A DNA stretch of 64,000 nucleotides, from assembly GCA_036186865.1 (NCBI GenBank), contig AP025049.1, positions 26,971,108-27,035,107 of the forward strand, written 5' to 3'. Under the pieces are notes generated by a model. It ran no database searches, had not been told where the DNA came from, and was given only the letters and a program-made list of their open reading frames with translations. Source of the stretch: Eustoma russellianum. Taxonomy: Eukaryota > Streptophyta > Magnoliopsida > Gentianales > Gentianaceae. Positions 43,244 through 53,716 of this stretch are shown in pieces (the stretch's first letter is position 1; the number at the start of each line of letters is the position of its first letter). Both the position numbers and the translations under genes were made by a program.

Positions 43244-46200
43244 ATGGGTCCCCAACAGAAAGATAATGCATCCTCCCCGTCCCCATCTACACCAGTCCCA
43301 TCCCCAGTCCCTGTTACCCTAGAGAATATACAACAAACACTCACTTTCCTTGTTAATCAATTTGGTTTAATGAGAAGTGACATAGAGGATAACAAACAAA
43401 GGCTAAGCAGAGTAGAAAAGCCTACCTCAGAACAAAAGGAACCTACTATACCTTTTCAAGAAGGCACCTCTTATGATAATGAGTCTCATGTTGAACGTAG
43501 AAAAAGCACGTCACTTAGAGGTAGAGGTAGAGGTCGAGGTAGTAATGGTGGTCGTAGGAACCTTTCTTTTGAGGAAAGATTTGATAGTCTCCCTGAGTAC
43601 AATGGAGAACCCTACCTAGAAGAGAGATATAATGAACGTCAACCTGCAGAACAACTTGAAGAAGAATACATCACTACTAAACTGACAATTCCCCCCTTCC
43701 ATGGAAAAAGTGATCCTGAAACATATTTGCAATGGGAAACAAAGGTAGATCATATGTATTCTTGCACTAACTATTCTGAATTGGCCAAAGTGCGGTATGC
43801 AACTTTTGAATTTGTAGATTATGCTTTACTTTGGTGGGAACAATTGAAGAACACCAGGAGAAGAACAAGACAACCCCCTGTTGTCACTTGGTCTGAGCTG
43901 AAACAAGAGATGAGGAAGAGATTCATATCTCCTTCCTATGAAAGAAGCGTTTTCCAGAAATTGCAACAACTTTCTCAAGGTAATAGATCTGTCGATGAAT
44001 TTTATAAAGAGTTAGAACATTTGCTTACCAGGGCTAACATAGAAGAAGCGGAGGAAGCCACAATGACTAGATTTCTAGCTGGCTTGAATAAAGAAATTGC
44101 ATTTAAGGTGGAACTTACACCTTACTCAGATCTGGCTTCTATGATTCACATTGCTGAGAAAGTGGAAAGACAATTGAAGGTAAAAACTTCTAACCCTTCT
44201 TTTCGGACTAATCCTTTGAGTTTTCCTAGAACACAGCCCAGGACGCCATTCCGTCCACAACAAGGTCAAGGCCGTGGATCCCAAGGAAAACCAACCCAGA
44301 ACATCCAAAATCGTCCAAAGCTTCCAATCACTGATAAAGGCAAAGCCAAGGTGGAAGGTACGTCTAATTTTAAGACTCGTGATATTCAATGTTTTAAATG
44401 CTTAGGAAAAGGTCATTTTGCTAATCAATGTCCCAACCCTAAACGCATCTTGTTTATTGAAGAGTCTAATGAGTATTATTCTGAGGAAGAATTGGAAGAA
44501 AGTGAAGAAAACAAAGAAATTGAGCAAACGTGTGAGGAAGAAGAAGAAATTAGTGAAGAGATTGATGAGTGTGAAACGAAAGAGTTCTTAGTTGTCCGTC
44601 GAGCCCTAAGTGCCCAAGTTAAAACCGAAGAACCTGAAATACAACGAGAGAACATATTCCACATTCACTGTATGGTTAAGAAGAAAGTATGCACGTTAAT
44701 CATTGACTCCGGTTTATGTACAAATGTTGCAAGTTTTGAGCTTGTTAGGAAACTTGAGTTACCTTTAATTAATCACCCCCGTCCTTTTAGACTTACGTGG
44801 CTTAATGAGTGTGGTGAAGTTAAAGTAACAAAGCAAGTCCTAGTTCCTTTGTCAATTGGTGGGTATTCTGCTGAGGTGTTATGTGACGTAGCCCCTATGC
44901 AATCAAGTCATATCTTATTAGGTAGACCGTGGCAATTTGACAACAAAGTTACATATGATGGTTACCTGAATAGATATTCCTTTAGGCATAACAACAAACT
45001 GTTCAAATTAAACGCCTTGCCCCCGCACAAAGTCTTTGAGGATCAACAACGAATGTTAAAAAGCTATAATGATCCAAAAGAAAAGGAATTGGAAAGGATC
45101 TTTATCAAAGAACACCAACTGAGAAGTTCTCATCTTAAAGTTGAACCGAAAGAAAACAAAGTTTCTACTGAACCATCTCTAAAGAAAAGCGCATTCTTTG
45201 CATCTCAAAGTGAGGTATTCCATGCTATCAATTCAAACAAAAATGTTTATATCTTGCTTTACAAAGAAGCTCTATTCTCTTCATCTGAAATACCACCTAC
45301 TTTACCAAGTGAAGTTGCATCTTTACTTCAAGAATTTTCTAGCTTGTTTCCTGAAGGAGATCCCCCAGGTTTACCCCCTCTAAGAGGCATTGAGCATCAA
45401 ATAGATTTCATTCCAGGAGCTGTTCTGCCAAACAGACCTGCCTATAGAGCCAATCCAGAGGAAACTAAGGAAATCCAAAAGCAAGTTGAGGAATTATTGA
45501 CTCAAGGTAAAGCAAGAGAGAGTATGAGTCCGTGCGCTGTTCCTGTAATCATTGTCCCTAAGAAGGATGGAACTTGGAGAATGTGTACTGATTGTAGAGC
45601 CATCAATAAGATCACTGTGAAGTATAGGTACCCTATTCCTAGGTTGGATGACATGTTGGATATGTTACATGGGTCTAGGTGCTTTAGCAAAGTAGATCTT
45701 AAGCAAGGATATTTCCAAGTGAGAATTAGGGAAGGTGATGAATGGAAAACTGCCTTTAAGACTAAGTTTGGATTGTACGAATGGTTAGTTATGCCCTTTG
45801 GTTTAACCAATGCCCCTAGTACTTTCATGAGGTTAATGAATGAGGTCTTAAGGAAATTCATAGGGAAATTTGTAGTAGTTTACTTTGATGACATTCTTAT
45901 CTACTCCAAAACCCTAGGTGAACACCTGAACCATCTAAGAGCCGTTTTTGTCACCCTACAGAAAGAGAAGATGTATGCTAATTTCAAGAAGTGTTCTTTC
46001 TGTCTGGAGAAAGTTACATTCTTAGGATTTGTGATTAGTGCTGAAGGAATTGAAGTGGATCAAGAGAAAGTTAAATCCATAACTGAGTGGCCAACCCCTA
46101 AGTCTGCTGGAGATATTAGGAGTTTTCATGGATTAGCTAGTTTCTATAGACATTTTGTGAAGGATTTCTCTACCATAGCTGCCCCCTTGAATGAATTAGT

Positions 46201-48139
46201 CAAGAAAGATGTAAGATTTGAATGGGGAGAATCACAACAACAAGCTTTTGAGGAACTTAAGAAACGTCTAACTTCTGCACCCATCCTGAGATTGCCCAAT
46301 TTTGATGAAATGTTTGAAGTTGAATGTGATGCCAGTGGAGTTGGCATTGGAGCTGTATTGCATCAAGGTAACAAACCTGTTGCCTACTTTAGTGAGAAAC
46401 TGAAAGGAGCTTCCATAAATTATTCAACCTATGACAAAGAATTGTATGCCCTTGTCCGTTCTTTACAAACTTGGCAACATTATCTGCAACCTAAGGAATT
46501 TGTGATTCATACTGATCATGAAAGCCTTAAGTACCTAAAGGGTCAAGGAAAATTGAACAAAAGACATGCCAAATGGGTTGAATTCATTGAACAATTCCCT
46601 TATGTGATCAAGTATAAGCAAGGAAAAGAAAATGTTGTTGCTGATGCCTTATCTCGTCGCTATACTTTGATTACTACTCTTTCATGTAACATGTTTGGTT
46701 TTGAGTCTATCAAAGAGATGTATCATTCTGATCATGACTTTAGTTCTATATATCAAGCATGCGTTGAGTCCCCTTTTGCCAAATATTACTTGCATGATGG
46801 TTATTTGTTTAAGGAACATAAGTTGTGTGTACCAATGTGTTCATTAAGAGAGTTGTTGATAAAAGAAGCTCATGGAGGAGGTTTAATGGGTCATTTTGGC
46901 TCGTTAAAAACATTGGAAACACTTAAGGAACATTTCTTCTGGCCGCATATGAGAGCACATGTTGATAAGATATGTGACCAATGTATTACTTGCAAGCAAG
47001 CAAAGTCTAGAACACAACCACATGGATTGTACACTCCTTTATCTGTTCCAAGCTCACCTTGGACTGATATTTCTATGGACTTTGTATTGGGATTGCCTCG
47101 ATCCAAAACTGGTAAAGATAGCATCTTTGTTGTTGTTGATAGATTTTCCAAAATGGCACATTTCATTGCATGTAAGAAAGTTGATGATGCTATTCATATT
47201 GCTGATTTGTTCTTTAAGGAAATTGTTAGATTGCATGGCATGCCACGTACGATTGTTAGTGATAGAGATACAAAGTTTCTAAGTCATTTCTGGCGTGTTT
47301 TGTGGAGTAAACTTGGTACTAAATTGTTATTTTCTACAACTGCTCACCCACAAACCGATGGTCAGACTGAAGTCGTTAATAGAACTTTGTCTCAACTTTT
47401 ACGTGTTGTCATTCAAAAGAATCTAAAGAATTGGGAAGATTGCTTAGCTTACATTGAGTTTGCATACAATAGAGTTGTTCATAGTGGAACATTGCATTCT
47501 CCTTTTGAAGTTGTTTATGGCTTTAACCCTTTGTCCCCGCTTGATCTTGTTCCCATACCTGTTCATGAACGTGTTAGTTTAGATGGTGAACGAAAAGCAA
47601 AACTTGTGAAAGAATTGCATGAAAAGGTTAAGTCACAACTTGAAGCTAAGAATAAAGTGTATGCCAATAGAGCCAACAGGAATCGTAAAGTTCTTATATT
47701 TGAGCCTGAAGATCTTGTTTGGTTACACTTGAGGAAAGAAAGATTCCCTAAGGAAAGGGACTCCAAATTGAAGCCAAGAGGCGATGGACCGTTCAAAGTG
47801 TTGAAACGACTTGGTGATAATGCCTATGTTCTCTATCTTCCTGAAGAAAGGTATGGTCCTATCTCTAAAACTTTTAATGTTGCTGACCTTTCTCCGTTTA
47901 GTGTTGATTCAGATTCGAGGACGAATCCTTTTCAAGTGGGAGGGAATGATGAGCTACAGCCTAACCTTGTAGATGCAAACACTGACGATGACACCTCATT
48001 ACCCCACAGTGGTCCTATAACAAGGAGTATGGCTAAGAAATTGTTACATTGTGTTGAATCATTTCTTTACAGGCATGAAGAAGATGAGCCAAGCAAAGAT
48101 GACATCCATTGGGTTTATATGATACAAGCTATGATCTAG
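43244..48139 (+). CDS. gag-pol: Gypsy G1 Gag-Pol polyprotein, 1631 aa
   Basis: This one open frame encodes all activities. Gag occupies about 145-310 (YLQWETKVDHMYSCTNYSEL...RFLAGLNKEIA), preceded by an Arg/Gly-rich RGRGRGRGS stretch. The zinc knuckle CFKCLGKGHFANQC is near 382. The protease has D488 in IIDSGLCTNVAS. RT has YFDD at 880-883, RNase H has D1029 in ECDASGVGIGAVL, and the integrase zinc finger ends at CDQCITC (about 1244). The integrase triad is D1279, D1340 and E1376 (DD35E). A GPF-type domain GDGPFKVLKR and DSRTNPFQVGG follow. The last 64 residues, including GPITRSMAKKL, are encoded inside the 3' LTR. No breaks or missing catalytic residues were seen. The ATG follows the long leader. 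Confidence 0.95.
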   Translation: MGPQQKDNASSPSPSTPVPSPVPVTLENIQQTLTFLVNQFGLMRSDIEDNKQRLSRVEKPTSEQKEPTIPFQEGTSYDNESHVERRKSTSLRGRGRGRGSNGGRRNLSFEERFDSLPEYNGEPYLEERYNERQPAEQLEEEYITTKLTIPPFHGKSDPETYLQWETKVDHMYSCTNYSELAKVRYATFEFVDYALLWWEQLKNTRRRTRQPPVVTWSELKQEMRKRFISPSYERSVFQKLQQLSQGNRSVDEFYKELEHLLTRANIEEAEEATMTRFLAGLNKEIAFKVELTPYSDLASMIHIAEKVERQLKVKTSNPSFRTNPLSFPRTQPRTPFRPQQGQGRGSQGKPTQNIQNRPKLPITDKGKAKVEGTSNFKTRDIQCFKCLGKGHFANQCPNPKRILFIEESNEYYSEEELEESEENKEIEQTCEEEEEISEEIDECETKEFLVVRRALSAQVKTEEPEIQRENIFHIHCMVKKKVCTLIIDSGLCTNVASFELVRKLELPLINHPRPFRLTWLNECGEVKVTKQVLVPLSIGGYSAEVLCDVAPMQSSHILLGRPWQFDNKVTYDGYLNRYSFRHNNKLFKLNALPPHKVFEDQQRMLKSYNDPKEKELERIFIKEHQLRSSHLKVEPKENKVSTEPSLKKSAFFASQSEVFHAINSNKNVYILLYKEALFSSSEIPPTLPSEVASLLQEFSSLFPEGDPPGLPPLRGIEHQIDFIPGAVLPNRPAYRANPEETKEIQKQVEELLTQGKARESMSPCAVPVIIVPKKDGTWRMCTDCRAINKITVKYRYPIPRLDDMLDMLHGSRCFSKVDLKQGYFQVRIREGDEWKTAFKTKFGLYEWLVMPFGLTNAPSTFMRLMNEVLRKFIGKFVVVYFDDILIYSKTLGEHLNHLRAVFVTLQKEKMYANFKKCSFCLEKVTFLGFVISAEGIEVDQEKVKSITEWPTPKSAGDIRSFHGLASFYRHFVKDFSTIAAPLNELVKKDVRFEWGESQQQAFEELKKRLTSAPILRLPNFDEMFEVECDASGVGIGAVLHQGNKPVAYFSEKLKGASINYSTYDKELYALVRSLQTWQHYLQPKEFVIHTDHESLKYLKGQGKLNKRHAKWVEFIEQFPYVIKYKQGKENVVADALSRRYTLITTLSCNMFGFESIKEMYHSDHDFSSIYQACVESPFAKYYLHDGYLFKEHKLCVPMCSLRELLIKEAHGGGLMGHFGSLKTLETLKEHFFWPHMRAHVDKICDQCITCKQAKSRTQPHGLYTPLSVPSSPWTDISMDFVLGLPRSKTGKDSIFVVVDRFSKMAHFIACKKVDDAIHIADLFFKEIVRLHGMPRTIVSDRDTKFLSHFWRVLWSKLGTKLLFSTTAHPQTDGQTEVVNRTLSQLLRVVIQKNLKNWEDCLAYIEFAYNRVVHSGTLHSPFEVVYGFNPLSPLDLVPIPVHERVSLDGERKAKLVKELHEKVKSQLEAKNKVYANRANRNRKVLIFEPEDLVWLHLRKERFPKERDSKLKPRGDGPFKVLKRLGDNAYVLYLPEERYGPISKTFNVADLSPFSVDSDSRTNPFQVGGNDELQPNLVDANTDDDTSLPHSGPITRSMAKKLLHCVESFLYRHEEDEPSKDDIHWVYMIQAMI
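47936..47946 (+). other. Polypurine tract of gypsy G1
   Basis: GTGGGAGGGAA immediately precedes the 3' LTR and lies within the coding frame. Confidence 0.88.
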
Positions 48140-49252
48140 TTGTATCAAATGCATGTTGTACATATCTTTATATGTTCCTTTTAATATTCTTAGTTTGTTA
48201 ACTTTGTTTTAGGATAGTTTGTGTTGTATTCTTGCCTTATCTTTCAGGTACACGTTTTAGCTTAAAGATGCAAATCAAACCTGAATTTTTGCCCAAACCT
48301 AGAAGTGAAATTCAAGTGGCTTGCAAGCAAGGTGGTGACAAGCACCCATGTCTAAAACCAGATTGTTTCTCACGCAAACAAGGAGGAATTAACCAGCTCA
48401 AGCTTTCAACCAATAGAAAGAAGTCTACCAAATGATTTAACCAATCACAAACAAGTAAGGGAAATTCAACAAAGGATCCAATCAAAAGGGCATGAAGATT
48501 TCGGCTGGTTCATGAGATATTTTGTTTGAATATTCAACACCAAAGTAAGAACCAATCAAGGCTGAGTTTTATCCAAGCTGCACACTCCATAAACCAATCA
48601 AAACTTTGGATGAATTCAAGCAAGAGAATGTACGGTTGTCTAAGGGAATTTCTTTGAAAAATCAATGCTACAACTTACAACCAATCAAGGGTGAGATCCA
48701 AGCAAGCTGCTCAATGTTTAAGCCAATCAAAATTCTGGCTCAAGACAAGCAAAGAAGAAGAAGGAAGCAACCAGCTCCTTTTCACCGAAAATTGCTCCAA
48801 CTTGTTCAAAAAGAAAACATGTTAATCCTAGACTTGTACCTTGTATTTTAGACTTTGTACCTTCTTATTTTTCGTTGGTTATAAGTAGTTTAGAAGCTGA
48901 ATGTAAAGAACAACCATTATCAATATACATTTGAACCAGAATTTCCTTCAAGGAGATATCAACATTTCAAGTTGAAGTCTAAAGCCACTTACGGTTTTCT
49001 CTCAAGTTCCAGCCTAGAACTTGATAGTATTTGCTTCTTTATTTGGTTAATCAGCATCTTAGGGTCTCATTGAGGTTTTAGATGTGTTGGAGTGCCAAAG
49101 AGGAAGAGGTGTTGGCATAGATTGAGCCAAGAACAACGGTTAAAGATCAAAGGGTGTCTTTGAGGTGTTCTTTGACATAGCTTGTGTTCAAATCAGTTTG
49201 GAGTAGGAGACAACATCCTTGGCAACGTTTCCAGCCCCTATTTGGCTCATCA
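47947..49252 (+). repeat. Gypsy G1 3' LTR (1306 bp)
   Basis: It is identical in length to the 5' LTR, with two mismatches noticed. Seven CCAAT-core motifs lie between about 48409 and 48725, and TATAAGTA is at 48880-48887. It ends at GCTCATCA and is followed by AAACC. Confidence 0.95.
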
Positions 49253-50156
49253 AAACCCGACACTCAAAACCCTAATTCATCAAAACCATAATCTCGGTTA
49301 CCCACTAAACCCTAACCGAGATTCATCCCCATTCATATCCAGCTTGCATAATATTGGATTTTTGAGATTACCTTGGCTGAAATTGAAAGCTCCTTGCCAG
49401 GTTTTGCCAAAAAAAAACAACGGTTTGGACAAAAGAAAAGAAGTTACGTTTTCTTGCCCTTGAACAAAAGAAAAGAGAGAAAAATCTGAGAACAACTGAA
49501 ACGTTTTGAAGCAGAAAAACGCAAGAAAAAGAGAATAGAAAAAGGGAGAAAACATTTGTGCATTGTTTGAACTTTTTGAGCAACTTGGTACCATTTTTCA
49601 TTCTTTCTATACACAATCATACGCCACACTCATTAGCCATATACTGAACCTCTGAACCATTCACACACTTGGATGCTAGATTATTGCATGACTTGAATCA
49701 TATTGTGGATAGTAAGTGCATAGAATAAAACTTAACTAAAGATTGCCCACGGAAACCCTTAGTTCATTTTTGGTTCAGCCTTGTATATCAATTTTGGTTG
49801 CTTACTTTCTTTGAATCTTAGTAAAGTTCAAGTTTTTTCTCTATTTCTCTTGATTCTGTTTTGATACTACTTGGTGTAAATTGAAAGCAAAAGCGAGAAA
49901 CAAGTGGAGATCATTGTGATTTGAAGAAGCATTGGCAAACACTTTCTTAATTGATCACTATGCATCTTATTAACTTCAGGTCATCCAAGAGACAAAGTGG
50001 TAAGAGAGTGGAAATAAGAGAAAGAGGAGTATTCGTATTTTTTTCACTAATCAATTAATTTTGCTTGTTTTTGTGTTAGTTTGCTTCTTTTCTTTTCTTT
50101 TCGTTTTTGTTTTTTTACCTATCTTTTCGTTTTTGTTTGATCACTTTAGGTAAGAC
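49253..50156 (+). mobile_element. Leader of a G2-type element, after the G1 insertion
   Basis: It starts with the duplicated AAACC and continues the leader begun at 39784. It is non-coding and rich in TTTTCGTTTTTGTTT-like text at its end, and leads to the gag ATG at 50157. Short AAACCCTAA strings occur at about 49267 and 49306 but do not form an array. Confidence 0.6.
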
Positions 50157-50298
50157 ATGGAGAGTAGCACTCATTATGCATCTAGCAAGTCAAAGGAGGC
50201 CGAAGCCTTTGACAACATGCAACAACAAATGCTAGAAATGCTAAAGAAACTCATGCACGATAATGAGGTAATCAAACACAAGTTGGAGGATGTTGAAA
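50157..50298 (+). pseudogene. gag: Gag N-terminus of G2-type element, interrupted
   Basis: The start MESSTHYASSKSKEAEAFDN is followed by a heptad-like stretch (MQQQMLEMLKKLMHDNEVIKHKLEDVE). It is interrupted at 50298 by the non-autonomous gypsy element and resumes at 55922 after the duplicated TGAAA. N-terminal coiled coils are common in gypsy Gag. It belongs with the fragments at 55927-57179. Confidence 0.7.
50294..50298 (+). repeat. Target-site duplication TGAAA (left)
   Basis: It is repeated at 55922-55926 on the other side of the non-autonomous element. Confidence 0.9.
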
Positions 50299-50580
50299 TG
50301 ATGAGCCCACGATGGGGTCAACGCAACATATTTTCATGTATCATTTATTGTCACATGTTAGTTCTGTAAGGCATGGCATATCACTGTTAACTCCGCACAC
50401 ACTAGTGCTAGTTCTGTCTTATAGTCTTAACTAACCCTTAGGACATGTCATATATGTTGTGTATCTTGTGTTTGTTGGTTGGTTAACCTTGTTTTAGGAT
50501 AGTTTGTGTTGTATTATTGCCTTATCTTTCAGGTACACGTACTTAGCTTGAAAATGCAATTCAAACCTGAATTTTTGTCC

Positions 50581-50700
50581 AAGCAAAGAGGTGACAAACA
50601 AGTAGCTTACAAGCAAGGAGGTGATAAGCAAGTAGGTTACAAACAAGGAGGTGATAAGCAAGTAGCTTACAAGCAAGGAGGTGACAAGCACTCATGTCAA
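50581..50700 (+). repeat. 30-bp tandem repeat in the LTR (about 3.5 units)
   Basis: The period is exactly 30 bp, with units AAGCAAGGAGGTGATAAGCA plus AGTAGSTTAC and only a few substitutions. Being a multiple of three it encodes KQGGDKQVAY-like decapeptides in one frame, but no plausible start or domain supports a protein. The second copy is at 55014-55133. G1 LTRs have a single unit. Confidence 0.85.
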
Positions 50701-51114
50701 ATACAAGGCTTTGTCCTCCACGCAAATAGTGAGCAAGACAAGCTGCTCAAAGCTTTAACCAATGAGAAGAAGTCTTGCAAATGTTCAAACCAATCACACT
50801 CAAGTTGAAGACAAGAAAACAAGCTGCACAAAGATTCATCCAATCAAAATGCTTGAAGAAAACCGTTGGCTTAAGGAATGAAAAGGGTTGAAGATTCAAA
50901 GACAACTTGCAACCAATCAAAGGCCTTTCTCAAGCAAGCTGCTACATGTCTAAACCAATCAAATTGATCAAAGGAAGAAGAAGGCTGGAAAACAGGTTGA
51001 AAAGCACGGCAAAAGCAACCAGAATCTTGGAACCAAAGTTATCAAAAGCAAGCATGTTATTTTAGTCTTGTACTTAATACTTTAAACCTTGTACACATGT
51101 AGTTTTCGTTTTGT

Positions 51115-51122
51115 ATAAATAG
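51115..51122 (+). promoter_or_regulatory. TATA box of non-autonomous gypsy LTR
   Basis: TATAAATA in the context TTTGTATAAATAGCATAGG. The 3' LTR copy is at 55537-55544. Confidence 0.72.
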
Positions 51123-51500
51123 CATAGGAAGCTGAATGTACAAACAACAATAAACAACCATTTATCAAACATATTTCAATCAAATTTCCTTCAAGGAGTT
51201 TACAACTATTTCATAGTTGAAGTTTGAAACCACTAACGGTTTTCTTTCAAGTTCCTAGCCTAGAACTTGTTAGTATTTGCTTCATCATTTGGTTTACAGC
51301 ATCTTAGGGTCTCATTGAGGTTTTAGATGTGTTGGAGTGCCAAAGAGGGAGAGGTGTTGGCATAAATTGAGCCAAGAACAATGGTTAAAGTTCAAGGGGT
51401 ATCTTGGAGATGTTCTTTGACATAGCTTGTGTTCAAATCAGTTTGGAATAGGAGACAAAGTCCTTGGCAACGTTTTCTAGCCTTCGTTTGGCTTATCAAG

Positions 51501-51512
51501 TGGTATCAGAGC
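51501..51512 (+). other. Primer-binding site (tRNA-iMet), non-autonomous gypsy
   Basis: TGGTATCAGAGC lies two bases after the LTR end, preceded by AG. Confidence 0.93.
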
Positions 51513-53272
51513 TTTTGTTAGTCTTCTATTCATGTTTACATTGATTAAATTTGCATATGAATGTTGCTGCCCAACCGTGTGTTAAACTGATTTCTATTGC
51601 GTTAGTTGCTGTTTGTTTAGGTAGTTAGCTTTTGTTTTAAAGTGCTTGTTAGATAGTATACTATAGTATGGTAAATTAGTTAAGTGGCAAAACGAAAACA
51701 CCCCACAAAAAAACAACTTAGACTAGACTTAGTGTTGTTAGGAGCTGTTTGCATAGTTTGGAACAAAACCGTGTGTGAAGCTGATTGTTCTTGTTTAATT
51801 TAGCTTAGTTGATCTTCATTAGACCTTAATCTAGTAGCTTAAGTGTTAGTTTAGTTGTATCCTTAAAAGAGAAAACTTGAACACAAAATAGATTAGTTGG
51901 TAGTTAGCTTGTAATCAAGTAGTTAAAATTCTGTTTTAGTAACTTTTGTGCAAACTGTCCAAAACGTTTTAGTGCTGCCTTGTTTAGCTTAGTTAGACTA
52001 GATTACAACATAGTTTAAGTGTTTAGATGTTTGTTTAGTTTAGCTCAAGAAAACCGAAAACCAAAGAACCAAAACAAAGTAGTTTTAGCTAGTAAGTGTG
52101 CTACCTACTTCAAGAGACATACGTTTGAACATCAACCCTTGCATCTAGTGTCATTTAGTTTAGAATCTGATTGCATCATACAAACAAAAACCAAACAAAA
52201 AACAAGTAGGATAGATCACTTAAAAACCAAACAAAACAAGATAGCCTAGTTGCATCAAAACTGATTTTCCATTAGTTGTTAGTAACCAGCTTTTGTAAAC
52301 TTCATTTAGGCACAACTAAGTTGCATTTAGCCATCTTAGAATTAGTTAGATCACTTGCATCAAAAACAAAAAAGGAAAAAGAACAACCTGCCCAAAAACC
52401 GTGTGGATTAAAACAACTTTTAAAGCTCATTTGAAATCTTGGTACATGCTAATAGCTTTATCTTTTTGTTGATTTCAATTGTTTCAAACAACTTGTTGGA
52501 CTTAGATATATTCTGGAAGTTAGGAATTGTTTAAGCCCCACATTGTTAAAGAGCTATCCAATTGTTGTTTTAGATCATTTTCTGAACTTACATTGCACTA
52601 TATACGATTTGAACTTGTTGTAATTGTGAATTGAACTCCCACTACATAGTGTTTAGCCGTGTTGTGTACGAGGAACTTTCAAATTCCAAATACAACAAAC
52701 CTTGTGCAATTAAAGGCCGTGGTCAATGTCTCATGTAGGCCGTGAGGAATAGTCTCACAACAATCAAGCAAACCATCCAAAGAAAGAAAATTAAGCTTGA
52801 TTGAGAAATACGCGAGAGAGAAGCCAATATTTGTCAACAAGTAAGAGGCAAGACAAGAGAGAATTGCACAAGAAAGCCTAGTGAGGAAAAAGCCCAAAGA
52901 TAAACGTTGCATAAAAGGAAAATCCCGTGCAAAGCTCAAAAGAAAGAAAGTGCCCAAACCAAACCCCAAAGTGTTGTAGTTTTGAAAAAAATTGAAAGTT
53001 TCTAAAGCAAACCCTTGCTAGCACTTTGTTTGTGTGTCTTTACTTTCACTTTACTACAATTGATAATTGCATATGCTGTAAAGTAATTGAAGGATTGTCT
53101 TAAACAACCCCGTAGATTTCTTTCAGCCCGAACAACAATTTGACTTCTGTGATTTACTTGAATCCCTAGGAGAAATAGTCCAAGTTGTTGTTTTAAGGAA
53201 TTGTCAACATAAAGTAGAGCATTTGCATCTTGTCAATATTTAAATTGGCTTTTGAGATTGTTTTGATTAAAC
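51513..53272 (+). other. Leader of non-autonomous gypsy element
   Basis: This non-coding stretch is closely related to the G1 leader (41284-43243) right up to the start codon. For example, the AGGCCGTG-containing stretch at 52717 matches 42687. Similarity ends at the ATG, where the two coding regions are unrelated at first. Confidence 0.75.
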
Positions 53273-53716
53273 ATGATTCTAAAAACCATTTGGGGAGTTG
53301 AATGCCATAGGAGAGACTATGATGAACTGGAAAAACGTATGAACTCCTTTGGTCGTACGAATGGTTTATGGGTTGGATATTGGGAATGTAAAACTCCTAG
53401 ATATCAAACTCTTTCTCAGTGCAATAAAGACGTTAGTGCATATTACAATGAAATGCTTGATGATTTGTACTATGCTTATGTTGAACAACATGAGGAATTA
53501 AGCATGATTAGGTTCTTTGCTGGTCTAGATAAAGAAATTGCCGATTGCATGTTAAATGAAAAATTCTCATCACTTAATGACATGTATAAAAAGGCAAAGA
53601 TTGTTCAATCAAACCTAATCCCATGCCAAGTTAATCAAAACTATGGGGATGAACTGAACTCTTATGATTCTGAAGATGACAAACCAAATCCAATTAAGTT
53701 AAGCAATTTGAGTTAG
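53273..53716 (+). CDS. Truncated, diverged Gag-like protein, 147 aa
   Basis: The ATG sits at the position of the G1 gag start. The first 50 residues (TIWGVECHRRDYDELEKRM, NGLWVGYWECKTPRY) are not recognisable. The second half, YYNEMLDDLYYAYVEQHEEL then MIRFFAGLDKEIADCML, lines up with G1 Gag FYKELEHLL...RFLAGLNKEIA, so it keeps the last helices of a Ty3 Gag capsid. There is no zinc knuckle. It ends at UAG (53714-53716), followed in the same frame by CCT ATG and the acidic ORF, so a readthrough or ancestral fusion protein is possible. A second copy of this gene at 59931 shows it is a family feature. The function is unknown; a particle-binding role is inference. Confidence 0.7.
   Translation: MILKTIWGVECHRRDYDELEKRMNSFGRTNGLWVGYWECKTPRYQTLSQCNKDVSAYYNEMLDDLYYAYVEQHEELSMIRFFAGLDKEIADCMLNEKFSSLNDMYKKAKIVQSNLIPCQVNQNYGDELNSYDSEDDKPNPIKLSNLS

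Larger units (their letters stand above)
39964..49252 (+). mobile_element. Complete autonomous Ty3/gypsy element G1 (9289 bp)
   Basis: Two 1306-bp LTRs (TGATGAGC...GCTCATCA), iMet PBS, a leader of about 2 kb, a single uninterrupted gag-pol ORF, PPT and duplication AAACC make this a complete element. Only two LTR mismatches were noticed (40270/48253 and 41131/49114), so insertion is recent. The order PR-RT-RH-IN is that of Ty3/gypsy. I saw no clear chromodomain, so lineage is left open; the protease-flanking text looks like plant chromovirus or CRM-type elements, with low certainty. It is the likely helper for the element at 50299. Confidence 0.95.
50299..51498 (+). repeat. Non-autonomous gypsy 5' LTR (1200 bp)
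   Basis: It starts TGATGAGCCC and ends GGCTTATCA. It contains the 30-bp tandem repeat at 50581-50700 and a consensus TATA box TATAAATA at 51115-51122. Several CCAATCA motifs remain. Confidence 0.93.

Noticed and set aside
47700..48139. Chromodomain at the gypsy G1 C terminus
   Set aside because: After the GPF-type domain the tail is short, and I could not see the aromatic residues and pattern of a chromodomain. No chromovirus assignment is made.
49258..49320. Telomere-like AAACCCTAA strings
   Set aside because: There are only two isolated copies within a gypsy leader and no tandem array.
50157..50369. A 70-aa gene starting MESSTHYASS
   Set aside because: Codons past 50298 belong to the inserted LTR. 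The true continuation is at 55922, so this is an interrupted gag start.
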